A DNA stretch of 64,000 nt from Streptomyces lincolnensis (GTDB lineage: Bacteria > Actinomycetota > Actinomycetes > Streptomycetales > Streptomycetaceae). Location: NCBI RefSeq assembly GCF_021173675.1, contig NZ_JAIHON010000003.1:434001-498000 (forward strand), read 5' to 3'. Positions 1 through 9,725 of the stretch are shown one piece after another. Within the stretch, counting starts at the first letter, position 1, and each line of letters opens with the position of its first letter. Made by a program: the position numbers and the translations under genes. Under the pieces are notes generated by a model. The model ran no database searches, was not told the origin of the DNA, and saw nothing but the letters and a program-made list of their open reading frames with translations.

Positions 1-1
1 C

Positions 2-841
2 ACGGTCGAGGACTTCCGCCGGCTGCCGGGTGCCTCACTGACCCCCGAGGACATCGCGGCCCTCGTGATGCGCGTCGCCGAGGCGGAGGCCGAGGGCGTG
101 CACGGCGTGGTGGTCACCCAGGGCACCGACACGCTGGAGGAGACGGCCTTCCTGGCGGACCTCCACCACGGGGGCGACATGCCGCTCGTCTTCACCGGAG
201 CCATGCGCAACCCGAGCCTGCCGGGTGCCGACGGCCCGGCCAACCTCCTGGCCGCCGTACGCACGGCCGCGTCGCGGGACGCCCGCGGCCACGGCGTCCT
301 GGTCGTCATGGGGGACGAGATCCACGCCGCCGGGCAGGTGCGCAAGATGCACACCACGAGCGTCGCCGCCTTCGTCTCGCCAGGCACCGGGCCCGTCGGG
401 CACGTCGTGGAAGGCGTTCCCCGTCTGCACGGCCGGGCGGTCCGGCACCCGTGCGTGCCCCTGCCCCGGGACGGCCACCCGCGCGTCGAAGTGGTCACGG
501 CCACGCTCGGCAGCGACGGCGCGCTGCTCGACGCCCTCGCGGACAGGGTCCAGGGGCTGGTCGTCGCCGCCTTCGGCGCCGGTCACGTCCCGGCCTCCTG
601 GTGCGACCGCCTCGAAGCGCTCGCCGCGGCCATGCCCGTCGTCCTCGCCTCCCGCATCGGCACCGGACCGGTCCTCGCGAGCACCTACGCCTTCCCCGGC
701 TCCGAGAGCGACCTGCTCGCCCGCGGCCTCATCGGCGCCGGATCCCTCGACCCGTTCAAGGCCCGCCTCCTGCTGGGCGCCCACCTGGCGGCAGGCAGCT
801 CCCGCGCCGAGACCGAGGCGGCGTTCGCGAGCCGCCGCTGA
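2..841 (+). CDS. L-asparaginase family protein, 5' end missing
   Basis: The frame is already open at the window edge and ends with TGA at 839-841, so only the last 279 codons are present. The visible part contains the motif TQGTDTLEETAF (about residues 36-47 of the fragment). This matches the second threonine/aspartate signature of type I/II L-asparaginases, whose catalytic pair hydrolyses L-asparagine to aspartate and ammonia. The preceding GVHGVVV strand and the later DGPANLL segment also fit the family. The first catalytic threonine and any signal peptide lie upstream of the window, so cytoplasmic or exported location cannot be judged. The next gene starts 109 bp downstream and looks independent. 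The family call is firm. Specificity for asparagine over glutamine is family knowledge only. Confidence 0.88.
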   Translation, partial: TVEDFRRLPGASLTPEDIAALVMRVAEAEAEGVHGVVVTQGTDTLEETAFLADLHHGGDMPLVFTGAMRNPSLPGADGPANLLAAVRTAASRDARGHGVLVVMGDEIHAAGQVRKMHTTSVAAFVSPGTGPVGHVVEGVPRLHGRAVRHPCVPLPRDGHPRVEVVTATLGSDGALLDALADRVQGLVVAAFGAGHVPASWCDRLEALAAAMPVVLASRIGTGPVLASTYAFPGSESDLLARGLIGAGSLDPFKARLLLGAHLAAGSSRAETEAAFASRR

Positions 842-950
842 CCCCGGCGCCGGTCGGGCTTGGCGCAAACGTGGCCGGCGCTTTGCCGCTTCTGCGTTGT
901 TCGCCCCCGCGTCCCGAACCTAGCCTCGCCTGCGGATCTAGGAGGCGGGC

Positions 951-2219
951 ATGCTGCAGTACGTCCGAGAACAGGCAACGGGGCTCACCAAGGACCAGCG
1001 GAACGCCTTCGTCGCGGCCTATCTGGGCTGGGCGATGGACGCCTTCGACTACTTCCTCGTCGTCCTCGTCTACAGCGAGATCGCCGACGACTTCCACGTC
1101 TCCCTCACCGACATGGCGTTCCTGACCACCGCCACCTTGGTGATGCGTCCTGTCGGCGCCCTGATCTTCGGCATGTGGGCGGACCGCGTCGGCCGCCGCC
1201 TGCCGCTCATGATCGACGTCGTCTTCTACTCGGTGATCGGGTTCGCCTGCGCCTTCGCGCCCAACTACACCGTGCTGCTCGTGCTGCGACTGCTGTACGG
1301 CATCGGGATGGGCGGCGAGTGGGGCCTGGGCGCGGCGCTGGCCATGGAGAAGATCCCGACCGCCCGCCGCGGCTTCTGGTCCGGTCTGCTCCAGAGCGGC
1401 TACTCGCTGGGCTATCTGCTCGCCGCGGTGGCGTTCTTCGTCATCGAGCCCGTCTTCGGCTGGCGCGGACTGTTCGCCTTCAGCCTGGTGCCGGCCCTGG
1501 TCGCCCTGTGGGTGCGCAGCCGGGTTGAGGAGAGCGAGGTGTGGGAGAAGAGCGTCCAGCTCAACCGCACCCCCGCCCACCAGGTGTTCAGGAACCCGGC
1601 CGTGCTGCGGCGCTTCGTGTACCTGGTGGCGCTGATGACCGCCTTCAACTGGATGTCGCACGGCACCCAGGACATCTACCCCACCTTCGTGAAGAAGGGG
1701 CTGGACCTCTCCGCGAACACCTCGATCGCGATCGCCGTGGTCTACAACATCGGCGCCATCATCGGCGGCGTGGTGCTCGGCGCCTACTCCGAGCGGCTGG
1801 GCCGACGCCGGACGATCATGATCGCGGCGGCCGCGGGCCTGGTCGTGGTGCCCTTCTTCGTGCTCTCCACCACGGTCGGATGGCTGATGCTCTCCTCCTT
1901 CCTGATGCAGGTGTGCGTCCAGGGCGCCTGGGGCGTCATCCCGGCGCATCTGACCGAGATGAGCCCCGACTCCATCCGCGGCTTCTACCCGGGCGTCACC
2001 TACCAGCTGGGCAATCTGATCGCCGCCCTCAACCTGCCGATCCAGGAGGCCCTCGCCGACCACCACGGATATCCGACGGCCATGGCGTCGACGGTGGTGC
2101 CCACCCTGGTCGTGGTGATCCTGCTCAGCGCCCTCGGCACCGAGGCCAAGGGCATCCGCTTCGGCGCGACGGGCACGCGGGTGCCGAGTCCCGCCGGGGC
2201 GGACGGTGCGCAGACCTGA
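951..2219 (+). CDS. MFS transporter, SHS-type (lactate/sialate-like)
   Basis: A 422-residue integral membrane protein with about twelve hydrophobic segments. It carries the Major Facilitator loop motif [12 protein letters not shown] between segments 2 and 3 and a repeat of it, [12 protein letters not shown], in the second half. The opening ([15 protein letters not shown]) and the [13 protein letters not shown] segment are typical of the sialate/lactate:H+ symporter (SHS) branch, which imports small carboxylates. ATG 951 is supported by GGAGG five bases upstream. It stands alone between the asparaginase and phosphatase genes, so context does not reveal the substrate. A related aromatic-acid MFS carrier is the main alternative. 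Confidence 0.8.
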   Translation: MLQYVREQATGLTKDQRNAFVAAYLGWAMDAFDYFLVVLVYSEIADDFHVSLTDMAFLTTATLVMRPVGALIFGMWADRVGRRLPLMIDVVFYSVIGFACAFAPNYTVLLVLRLLYGIGMGGEWGLGAALAMEKIPTARRGFWSGLLQSGYSLGYLLAAVAFFVIEPVFGWRGLFAFSLVPALVALWVRSRVEESEVWEKSVQLNRTPAHQVFRNPAVLRRFVYLVALMTAFNWMSHGTQDIYPTFVKKGLDLSANTSIAIAVVYNIGAIIGGVVLGAYSERLGRRRTIMIAAAAGLVVVPFFVLSTTVGWLMLSSFLMQVCVQGAWGVIPAHLTEMSPDSIRGFYPGVTYQLGNLIAALNLPIQEALADHHGYPTAMASTVVPTLVVVILLSALGTEAKGIRFGATGTRVPSPAGADGAQT

Positions 2220-2410
2220 GACGGCCCCGGGGCGGCTGCTGTCGCGGGACCGTGCCGTCGAGGGCGCGCTGTCGCTCGTACGGTCCAAAGAGTCGTGTGA
2301 TGGTCGGGTTTTCGATCTTCTTCTCCTTACGATCCGCAGGTCCGCCGCATTCCGGTTCGGGTCCGTGGAACCGGCGTGCCCGTGCACCGCCGACCGTGAA
2401 CCAGGACCGC

Positions 2411-4033
2411 ATGAGCTCAGCAGACCGCCGACTGCGGGCCGCGGCCCGTCACTTCGGCCGCCGACGCTTCCTCTCCCTGACCGCCGCGGCCGCCGCGCTG
2501 GCCTTCGCCACGAACGTCCCGGCCGCAGGCGCGGCGGGCGTCCGCAGGATGGACCCGTCGAAGATCCCCGTCGATCCGTTCACCCTGGGCGTCGCCTCCG
2601 GGGACCCGCTGCCGGACTCCGTGGTGCTGTGGACCCGGCTGGCGCCCGCACCGTACGAACCGGGCGGCGGCATGGCCGGGCTGGCCGCCGTGGTCCTGTG
2701 GGAGGTGGCCCTGGACGAGCGGTTCGCCGCCGTGGTCCGCACCGGCGCCGCCGTCGCCCACCCCGAGTACAACCACACCGTGCACATCGAGGTCGGCGGC
2801 CTGGACCCGGACCACCGGTACTTCTACCGCTTCAGGGCCGGAACGTGGATCAGCGAGACCGGCCGCACCCGTACCGCCCCCGCCCGCACCTCGGCCGCCA
2901 ACCGCCTGACCTTCGCCGCCGTGTCCTGCCAGGCCTTCCACGACGGCTACTTCACCGCCCACCGGCACCTCGCCGAGGACGACGTGGACCTCGTCCTCCA
3001 TGTCGGTGACTACCTCTACGAATACCCCGTGAACTCCGCCGGCGGCGCCCGCGGCTACCCCACCGGCACCCTGCCCTCCGTCTTCAACCGGGAGACCGTC
3101 ACGCTGGAGGACTACCGGCTTCGCTACGCCCTGTACAAGAGCGACCCGGACCTGCGGGCGGTGCACGCGGCCCACCCGTTCGTCGTCACCTGGGACGACC
3201 ACGAGACCGAGAACAACTACGCGGGCGCGGTCGACGAGCACGGCGGCCCGCCCGAGGCGTTCCTGCTGCGCCGGGCCGCCGCCTACCGCGCCTACTGGGA
3301 GAACCAGCCGCTGCGCACCGCCCAGCTGCCGGTCGGCTCCGACCTGCGGCTCTACCGGCGCCTGCACTGGGGCACCCTCGCCCAGTTCGACGTGCTCGAC
3401 ACCCGCCAGTACCGCTCCGACCAGGCCTACGGCGACACCAGGCACGTGCCCGGACCGGAGTCGGACGACCCGGCGCGCACCATGACCGGGCAGGCGCAGG
3501 AGGACTGGCTGATCGACGGCTGGCGCACCTCGGACGCGGTGTGGAACGTCATGCCCCAGCAGGTCTGCTTCTCCCAGCGCAGACTGGACCTCAACGCCGC
3601 GTCACTGATGTCCATGGACGCCTGGGACGGCTATCGCGCCTCCCGCGACCGGATTCTCGCCGGGGCGAAGGCGACCGGCATCGAGAACCTGATGGTCCTC
3701 ACGGGTGACGTCCATGTGGGGTACGCCTTCGACATCAAGGACGTCTTCGACGACCCGGCGTCCAGGACCCTGGGGACGGAGATCGTCGCCACCTCGATCG
3801 CGAGCGGCAAGGACGGCGCCGAGAAGCCCGGCACCTGGGACACCTACATGAAGGCCAACCCGCACCTGAGGTTCTACGACGGGCGGCGCGGCTACGTCCG
3901 GGTCGCCCTGGGGCAGCGGGAGGCCCGGGCCGACTTCAGGACCGTCTCGGCGGTGACGACCCCGGGGGCGCCGATCGCGACGCCGGGGTCCTTCGTCGTC
4001 GAGGCGGGGAACCCGGGCCTGGAACCCGTGTGA
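2411..4033 (+). CDS. phoD: PhoD-type alkaline phosphatase, Tat-exported
   Basis: A 540-residue protein. The N-terminus RRRFLSLTAAAAALAFATN is a twin-arginine signal with a hydrophobic core, so it is exported folded. The mature part begins with the PhoD N-terminal domain (DPFTLGVASGDPLPDSVVLWTRLAP) and continues into the metallophosphatase domain. Metal-ligand segments visible there are AVSCQAF, HVGDYLYEY, TWDDHETENNY and, later, VLTGDVHVGYAF. PhoD enzymes are Ca/Fe-dependent phosphodiesterases/monoesterases that release phosphate from organic esters and teichoic acids. ATG 2411 was chosen because the signal peptide starts right after it and AGGA lies a few bases upstream. The frame stays open upstream but there it only covers the preceding gene. 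I did not find a clear PHO box upstream. Confidence 0.92.
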   Translation: MSSADRRLRAAARHFGRRRFLSLTAAAAALAFATNVPAAGAAGVRRMDPSKIPVDPFTLGVASGDPLPDSVVLWTRLAPAPYEPGGGMAGLAAVVLWEVALDERFAAVVRTGAAVAHPEYNHTVHIEVGGLDPDHRYFYRFRAGTWISETGRTRTAPARTSAANRLTFAAVSCQAFHDGYFTAHRHLAEDDVDLVLHVGDYLYEYPVNSAGGARGYPTGTLPSVFNRETVTLEDYRLRYALYKSDPDLRAVHAAHPFVVTWDDHETENNYAGAVDEHGGPPEAFLLRRAAAYRAYWENQPLRTAQLPVGSDLRLYRRLHWGTLAQFDVLDTRQYRSDQAYGDTRHVPGPESDDPARTMTGQAQEDWLIDGWRTSDAVWNVMPQQVCFSQRRLDLNAASLMSMDAWDGYRASRDRILAGAKATGIENLMVLTGDVHVGYAFDIKDVFDDPASRTLGTEIVATSIASGKDGAEKPGTWDTYMKANPHLRFYDGRRGYVRVALGQREARADFRTVSAVTTPGAPIATPGSFVVEAGNPGLEPV

Positions 4034-4100
4034 GGCCGATGTGACACCGGTGTGAGAAGTGTCCCGTCGGGCGGGGATTCCGGGCCGCGGCGTGGGATCG

Positions 4101-4114
4101 CTATCATCCGATAG
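4101..4114. promoter_or_regulatory. Short perfect dyad upstream of the phosphatase gene
   Basis: CTATC-N4-GATAG lies 54 bp before the start of the SpoIIE-type phosphatase gene, in a locally AT-richer stretch of the 134-bp spacer. A GGAAC sequence, as in ECF-type -35 boxes, follows directly, but no convincing -10 partner is visible. It may be a regulator site. Confidence 0.3.
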
Positions 4115-4167
4115 GAACTATTTGGGGTTAATGCCCTGAATCGGCAGAAATCCCCTCGGAGCGATCC

Positions 4168-5034
4168 ATGTCCCGCAAGCGCCCCCCGCACGACGGCGAC
4201 GAGCTGCTGGCCAGGCTCGGATCGCTGACGTCCCGGGCGCGCGAGCACGCGGAGCTCCAGCGCTCCCGGGTCGAGCTGGCCATCGCCCTCCAGCGCGGCA
4301 TGCTGCCCGCCGAGATGCCCACCGAGCCCGGTTTCCATCTGGCGGTCCGCTACGCACCGGCCTGCCACGGCCTCAACGTCGGCGGGGACTGGTACGACGC
4401 CTTCCGCATGCCCGACGGCCGGATAGGACTGTCCATCGGGGACGTGCAGGGCCACAACATCGAGGCCGCCGCCTTCATGGGGCAGGTGCGGGTCGGTCTG
4501 CGCGCCCTGGCCTCCGTGACGAGCGAGCCCGGCGAGCTCCTCGCCCGCACCAACGACCTCCTGCTCTCCCTCGGCACCGACCTCTTCGCCACCTGCACCT
4601 TCATGCGCCTCGACCCGGCCACCGGCGTCCTGGAGAGCGCCCGGGCCGGACACGTCCCCTGCGTCTGGGCCACGGCGGACGGCAAGTCCGGTGTCGCCGA
4701 CGACGAGGCCGGCCCGCCCCTCGGCGTCCAGGCCGGCATGACCTACCCCGTGACCCGGTACCGCCTCACCACCGGCGGTGTGTTCGTCCTGCTCACGGAC
4801 GGGGTGGTCGAGGGCCCGTCCATGGAGGTCGACCAGGGACTGGACCAGGTCGTACGACTGGCGGGGGTCGCCGCCGTGGCGGGCATGGACGCGAGCGCGC
4901 TCGCCGCCGCCGTGATCCGGGGCGCGGACCGGGTGGGGCACGAGGACGACGCGGCCGTGCTGGTCGTGGGGTACGACGGAGCGGCGGAGGCCCCCCACGT
5001 GAGGGTGGCGGGCGCGGCCGAAGTTCAGCCGTAG
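4168..5034 (+). CDS. PP2C/SpoIIE-type serine phosphatase (RsbU-like)
   Basis: A 288-residue soluble protein. A short charged helical lead (about residues 10-45, ending LQRGMLPAEMP) is followed by a SpoIIE/PP2C domain. Metal-binding aspartates are in place: GGDWYDAF (D74, D77), GDVQGHN (D92), LLTDGVVEG (D211) and GHEDDAA (D260/D261). Such enzymes dephosphorylate anti-sigma-factor antagonists and so release sigma factors. No sensor domain (GAF, PAS or membrane) is fused. The next gene, 50 bp downstream on the same strand, encodes a MASE1 membrane sensor without an output domain, and the two may act as a split pair. Catalytic competence looks intact. The target antagonist is unknown. Confidence 0.88.
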   Translation: MSRKRPPHDGDELLARLGSLTSRAREHAELQRSRVELAIALQRGMLPAEMPTEPGFHLAVRYAPACHGLNVGGDWYDAFRMPDGRIGLSIGDVQGHNIEAAAFMGQVRVGLRALASVTSEPGELLARTNDLLLSLGTDLFATCTFMRLDPATGVLESARAGHVPCVWATADGKSGVADDEAGPPLGVQAGMTYPVTRYRLTTGGVFVLLTDGVVEGPSMEVDQGLDQVVRLAGVAAVAGMDASALAAAVIRGADRVGHEDDAAVLVVGYDGAAEAPHVRVAGAAEVQP

Positions 5035-5084
5035 GGCGTCACGCCGCCGCTCTCACCTCGCCGGAACGGCGGGGCCGGTGTCTG

Positions 5085-6107
5085 ATGGCTGGTGTGGTGG
5101 GTAACGAGGAGCTGCGCCGGACGGGCGTCTTCGTTCTCCGGACACTGGGCGTCGCCGCCTGCTACTACGCCGCCGGGCGGCTCGGGCTGTTGCGGAACCT
5201 GGTCGTCGAGGGCGCGGTGTTCACCCCCATCTGGCCGCCGACCGGGGTCGCGGTGGCCTGTCTGCTGGTGTTCGGACTCAGTGCGTGGCCGGGCATCGCC
5301 CTCGGTGTCCTGCTCGTCATCATGCATCTCACCTCGCTGTCGCCCGAGGTGCTCGGCAATCTGGCGGGCAACACCGCCGCCCCCGTCTGCGCCTACCTCA
5401 TGCTGCGCCGGGTGGGCTTCCGCACCGACCTCAGCCGGCTGCGGGACGGCCTGGCACTGGTGTTCCTCGGCGCCCTGACAGGCATGCTGATCAGCGCCAC
5501 GGTGGGTGTCGGCATGCTCGTCGTCACGGGCCACCTCACCACGGGAGGCTTCTGGTCCGTCTGGCTGGCCTGGTGGGTCGGCGACGCGATGGGCGTCCTG
5601 ATCGTCACGCCGCTTCTGCTGTTGCTGCACGCGACACGATGGCCCCCGAACCTGTCCCGCTGGCCGGAGGCGACCGGACTCGCCGTCTTCACCTGCGCCG
5701 TCGTCCCCCTGGTCACACACAGCACGGTCAGCGTGCTGTTCCTGGTCTACCCCCTGCTGATCTGGGCGGCCTTGCGCTTCCAGCTCGTCGGCAGCATGCT
5801 CTGCGCCCTGTTCACCTCCGTCATGGCCACCGTCGCCGCCACGGACGGGGCCGGCCCCTTCCACGGGCTGACCCACATCGAGGTGATGATCAAACTCCAG
5901 GCCTTCAACGGCACCATGGCCCTCACCGCCCTGCTCCTGTCGGCGGTGATCACCGAGCAGCGCAACACCCGGCGCTCGGTGGAGCGGGCCTGCCAGGAGC
6001 TGGTGGAGGTGCTGGAACACCTCACCGCGGGCGACGCGCCACGGGGCCAGCCAACGAGGGAGCCCGACCGGCCGCGACCGGACCAGCCGGACCAGGCGCA
6101 GTGGTGA
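5085..6107 (+). CDS. MASE1-domain integral membrane sensor, no output domain
   Basis: A 340-residue membrane protein with about eight hydrophobic segments. These match the MASE1 sensor module (FTPIWPPTGVAVACLLVFG, then repeated helices up to about residue 290). MASE1 is normally the N-terminal sensor of histidine kinases, diguanylate cyclases or SpoIIE phosphatases. Here it ends in a short charged helix (EQRNTRRSVERACQELVEVLEHL) and a proline-rich tail, with no enzymatic domain. It follows the SpoIIE-type phosphatase gene by 50 bp, so it may signal to that protein in trans. ATG 5085 is used; a GTG four codons later is possible. No strong ribosome-binding site decides between them. Confidence 0.78.
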   Translation: MAGVVGNEELRRTGVFVLRTLGVAACYYAAGRLGLLRNLVVEGAVFTPIWPPTGVAVACLLVFGLSAWPGIALGVLLVIMHLTSLSPEVLGNLAGNTAAPVCAYLMLRRVGFRTDLSRLRDGLALVFLGALTGMLISATVGVGMLVVTGHLTTGGFWSVWLAWWVGDAMGVLIVTPLLLLLHATRWPPNLSRWPEATGLAVFTCAVVPLVTHSTVSVLFLVYPLLIWAALRFQLVGSMLCALFTSVMATVAATDGAGPFHGLTHIEVMIKLQAFNGTMALTALLLSAVITEQRNTRRSVERACQELVEVLEHLTAGDAPRGQPTREPDRPRPDQPDQAQW

Positions 6108-6298
6108 ACGCCATGTCGGTGAACGCCATGCCGGTGATCGGCCGGCGTGGCGCTCGGTCGGCGCGCCCCGCCGAGCGGGGGTGACTTCGGCGGGCGGGGT
6201 CGCCGGACACCGGTCCGGGGGCCCACTCGCGCAGCGCGGCCCTGACAAGGAAAGATGAGGGCGTCAACGTAGGACAAGTCATGTGTGGGAGCGGGCAG

Positions 6299-7939
<1,641 letters not shown>

Positions 7940-7952
7940 ACCCCACGCTGCC

Positions 7953-8420
7953 TCAAGCGACACGCAGGTCGAGCAGTTGTCGCGTGTGCTCGGGCACATG
8001 GTTGCCGGCGAGGCCGTCGATGAGGGTCGCCAGCGGAAGCGGCTGGTCCACCGCGACGGCGTCGTTCGACAGCAGGAGTGTCGGTACGAGGACCGCGGCG
8101 GCCTGATCGTCGAGCTGATCGGCGATGTCGCACAGGACGCCGGCCTGGCGTCGCACATGGTCGATCAGCTCCGCCCGGTCCGCGTGCCGGGCGATGATGC
8201 GGTCGAGATTCCAGACGTCCAGGGAGACCCGGTTGTCGAGGGTGGGCCGCCCGCCGGCGACGACCCCCAGGGCGACCGCCGCGACCGCCGCGTCGAGGCT
8301 GAGGAGATGGGCCAGCACGTGGTCGGCGTCCCAGCCTCCGTCGGCCGCCTTGCCCAGGCCGGGCGCGGCTGCGGCGTCGAACAATCCGTCGTAGGCGCTG
8401 CGCAGTGCGGTGGTGTCCAT
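7953..8420 (-). CDS. DinB/maleylpyruvate-isomerase-like small protein
   Basis: A 155-residue protein with a four-helix-bundle look. It starts MDTTALRSAYDGLFDAA, has the phrase GGWDADHVLAHLLSLDAAV, and ends in PLATLIDGLAGNHVPEHTRQLLDL. The histidines at DHVLAHL and NHVPEH are placed like the metal ligands of the DinB/YfiT/mycothiol-dependent maleylpyruvate isomerase superfamily. No specific function can be assigned from sequence alone. It is convergent with pgm (13-bp gap) and monocistronic, with a long non-coding stretch upstream. ATG 8420 has GGAACAC a few bases before it, a weak ribosome-binding site. Confidence 0.6.
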   Translation of the reverse strand: MDTTALRSAYDGLFDAAAAPGLGKAADGGWDADHVLAHLLSLDAAVAAVALGVVAGGRPTLDNRVSLDVWNLDRIIARHADRAELIDHVRRQAGVLCDIADQLDDQAAAVLVPTLLLSNDAVAVDQPLPLATLIDGLAGNHVPEHTRQLLDLRVA

Positions 8421-8783
8421 GGGGTGTGTTCCTTCACTCGCGGGGAGGGCGGCCGGTGGGGGAGCGGAGTCTCCGGGCTCTGGTCGAGAGGGGTGGCATC
8501 GGATCCTGGTCGGGGAGCGGGGAGCGGGGAGCGGGGAGCGGGGAGCGGGGAGCGGGGAGCGGGGCGCGGGGCGCGAGAGGGCGTGGAGCCGGGCGCCCGG
8601 TCGGGTGGCGCGGCGCCTGGATCCTGCGGCAAGGGCGAGGTGATGGGGCTCTGTTCAGGAGGCGCGGGGGCTCGACCCCTGGGCAGGGGCGCGGAGCCGA
8701 ACCCCCGGTGAGGTGTGGAGCCTGGGGCCTGGACGGCGCAGGGGCTCCGGTCGCGGGTGCCGTGGGCGGCGCCGGGCCCCGGT
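8421..8783. other. Non-coding stretch of 363 bp with low-complexity G-rich DNA
   Basis: I see no credible gene in this interval. Open frames crossing it are rich in Gly/Arg/Pro and are shadows of the repeat. It holds the heptamer array at 8512-8574 and further loosely repeated G-rich phrases (GAGCC, GGGCGC). It separates the DinB-like gene (transcribed leftward from 8420) from the end of the ArsR gene, so it must contain the promoter of the former. Confidence 0.5.
8512..8574. repeat. Heptamer tandem array, 7 x GGGGAGC + 2 x GGGGCGC
   Basis: Seven exact, head-to-tail copies of GGGGAGC (8512-8560) are followed by two copies of the variant GGGGCGC (8561-8574). The array lies 92 bp upstream of the DinB-like gene, so it is in that gene's promoter region. 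The opposite strand is C-rich. Runs of four G at 7-bp spacing could form a G-quadruplex on the plus strand. Copy number is likely to vary between strains by slippage. Confidence 0.95.
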
Positions 8784-9176
8784 TCAGGAGGTGTGGGCGT
8801 CCGGGCCCGGTTCGGGGGGCGTGGAGTCCGCGTCCCGCTCCGCCGCCTCGGCGACGCGTTTGATGGTCGCCAGGCGGCGGTCCCAGTCGGCCGCCAGTGA
8901 GGCCATCCAGCGTGCCGTCGCGTCCAGGGCGGCGGGGCGGACCGCGTACCGCACCTCGCGTCCGACCCGGCCACCGGTGACCAGCCCGGCCGCGTCCAGG
9001 ACGGCGAGGTGTTTGACCACCGCCTGCCGTGAGACGGGGAGTTGCTCGGCGAGCGTGGTAGCGGTGGCCTCGCCCCGGGCGGCGAGCAGATCCAGCAGCT
9101 GCCGCCGTGTCGGGTCGGCCAGCGCGCCGAGGACGCTGTCGACGACGTCGGCGGTGCCGGGGCGTTCCTCCGTCAC
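8784..9176 (-). CDS. ArsR-family winged-helix transcriptional regulator
   Basis: A 130-residue protein beginning at GTG 9176. An ArsR/SmtB winged helix fills residues 8-95: LGALADPTRRQLLDLLAARGE, then the recognition region LPVSRQAVVKHLAVLDAAGLV and the wing GRVGREVRYAV. No cysteine-rich metal site is visible, which fits the non-metal ArsR branch paired with SRPBCC proteins. The start overlaps the stop of the upstream SRPBCC gene by 4 bp (GTGA), so the two are translationally coupled. It probably represses its own operon through the dyads at 9647-9698. The C-terminal tail is acidic and proline-rich. Confidence 0.85.
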   Translation of the reverse strand: MTEERPGTADVVDSVLGALADPTRRQLLDLLAARGEATATTLAEQLPVSRQAVVKHLAVLDAAGLVTGGRVGREVRYAVRPAALDATARWMASLAADWDRRLATIKRVAEAAERDADSTPPEPGPDAHTS

Positions 9177-9619
9177 GTGGAGGGCTGCTCGGCGCGCGAC
9201 TTGAGCGCGTCGAGTTCCAGGGGCCAGCCCTGGGAGTGGTCCTTGTGGTTCTGGCTGCGCAGTTCCTCGGACCCGGCCAGCGCCGTGAACCCGCTCTCCA
9301 CGACCCGGAGCCGGGTGTGGTCGCCTTCTTCGCTCAACGTGAACTCCACCAGGGTGCTGTTGTTCTCACGCAGCTCCTCCCCGGGGAACGCGCTGGTCCA
9401 GCGGTACGCCAGATACGTCGGCGGCCGCACCTTCTCCACCCGCACGGGGAAGTCGCCGTGCTCGGGGTTCTTCGCCACCATCGTCTCGCCCTCCCTTGCC
9501 ACCGTGCCCGGCAGGCTCGCCTTGTCGGCCACCCAGAACCCGGGCTGGGCCACCAGCGACCAGACCCGCTCCAGGGGTGCCGCGATCAGGGTCTCGCGCT
9601 CGATTCGGTCCTCGCTCAT
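9173..9619 (-). CDS. SRPBCC/AHSA1-family protein
   Basis: A 148-residue START-like protein: RETLIAAPLERVWSLVAQPGFWVADKA at the N-terminus and TLVEFTLSEEGDHTRLRVVESGF in the last third, ending in the helix that closes the ligand cavity. Members of this clade bind hydrophobic ligands or act as Aha1-like co-chaperone relatives; the ligand here is unknown. The start at 9619 (MSEDRIERE) has GGAG eight bases upstream; the frame's more distal ATG lies inside the inverted repeats and is unlikely. It is the first gene of a two-gene operon with ArsR, the reverse of the more usual regulator-first order. Confidence 0.85.
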   Translation of the reverse strand: MSEDRIERETLIAAPLERVWSLVAQPGFWVADKASLPGTVAREGETMVAKNPEHGDFPVRVEKVRPPTYLAYRWTSAFPGEELRENNSTLVEFTLSEEGDHTRLRVVESGFTALAGSEELRSQNHKDHSQGWPLELDALKSRAEQPST

Positions 9620-9646
9620 GAGGGGCTCCTTCATCGACGTCATTGA

Positions 9647-9711
9647 TGCAACTCCAGGGTTGCACGTCCACCACCCAAGGCGCAACCCTGGAGTTGCACC
9701 TTGGGTGGTGG
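9647..9711. promoter_or_regulatory. Two interleaved perfect inverted repeats upstream of SRPBCC-arsR
   Basis: Arm A (9647-9663, TGCAACTCCAGGGTTGC) is an exact inverted repeat of A' (9682-9698). Arm B (9668-9680, CCACCACCCAAGG) is an exact inverted repeat of B' (9699-9711). The order A-B-A'-B' is interleaved, not nested. A and A' are each internal dyads (TGCAAC-N6-GTTGC), which suits two operators for a dimeric ArsR repressor about 35 bp apart. The element fills most of the spacer between the end of the oxidoreductase gene (9726) and the SRPBCC start (9619). It must also contain the operon promoter, although I cannot fix a -10/-35 pair. Confidence 0.85.
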
Positions 9712-9725
9712 TGACGACCTGCGCG

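Noticed and set aside
865..886. GCAAA-N12-TTTGC dyad upstream of the MFS gene
   Set aside because: Short arms and a long gap; expected by chance and not tied to a promoter I can see.
2220..2410. PHO box upstream of the PhoD gene
   Set aside because: No GTTCACC-type direct repeats with 11-bp spacing were found on either strand.
8512..8574. CRISPR-like array
   Set aside because: The units are contiguous heptamers without spacers, and no cas genes are present.
8165..8974. Possible genes across the heptamer array
   Set aside because: Their translations are low-complexity repeats (Pro-Ala-Pro-Arg-Ser on the minus strand, Gly-Ser-Gly-Glu-Arg on the plus strand) imposed by the 7-bp unit.
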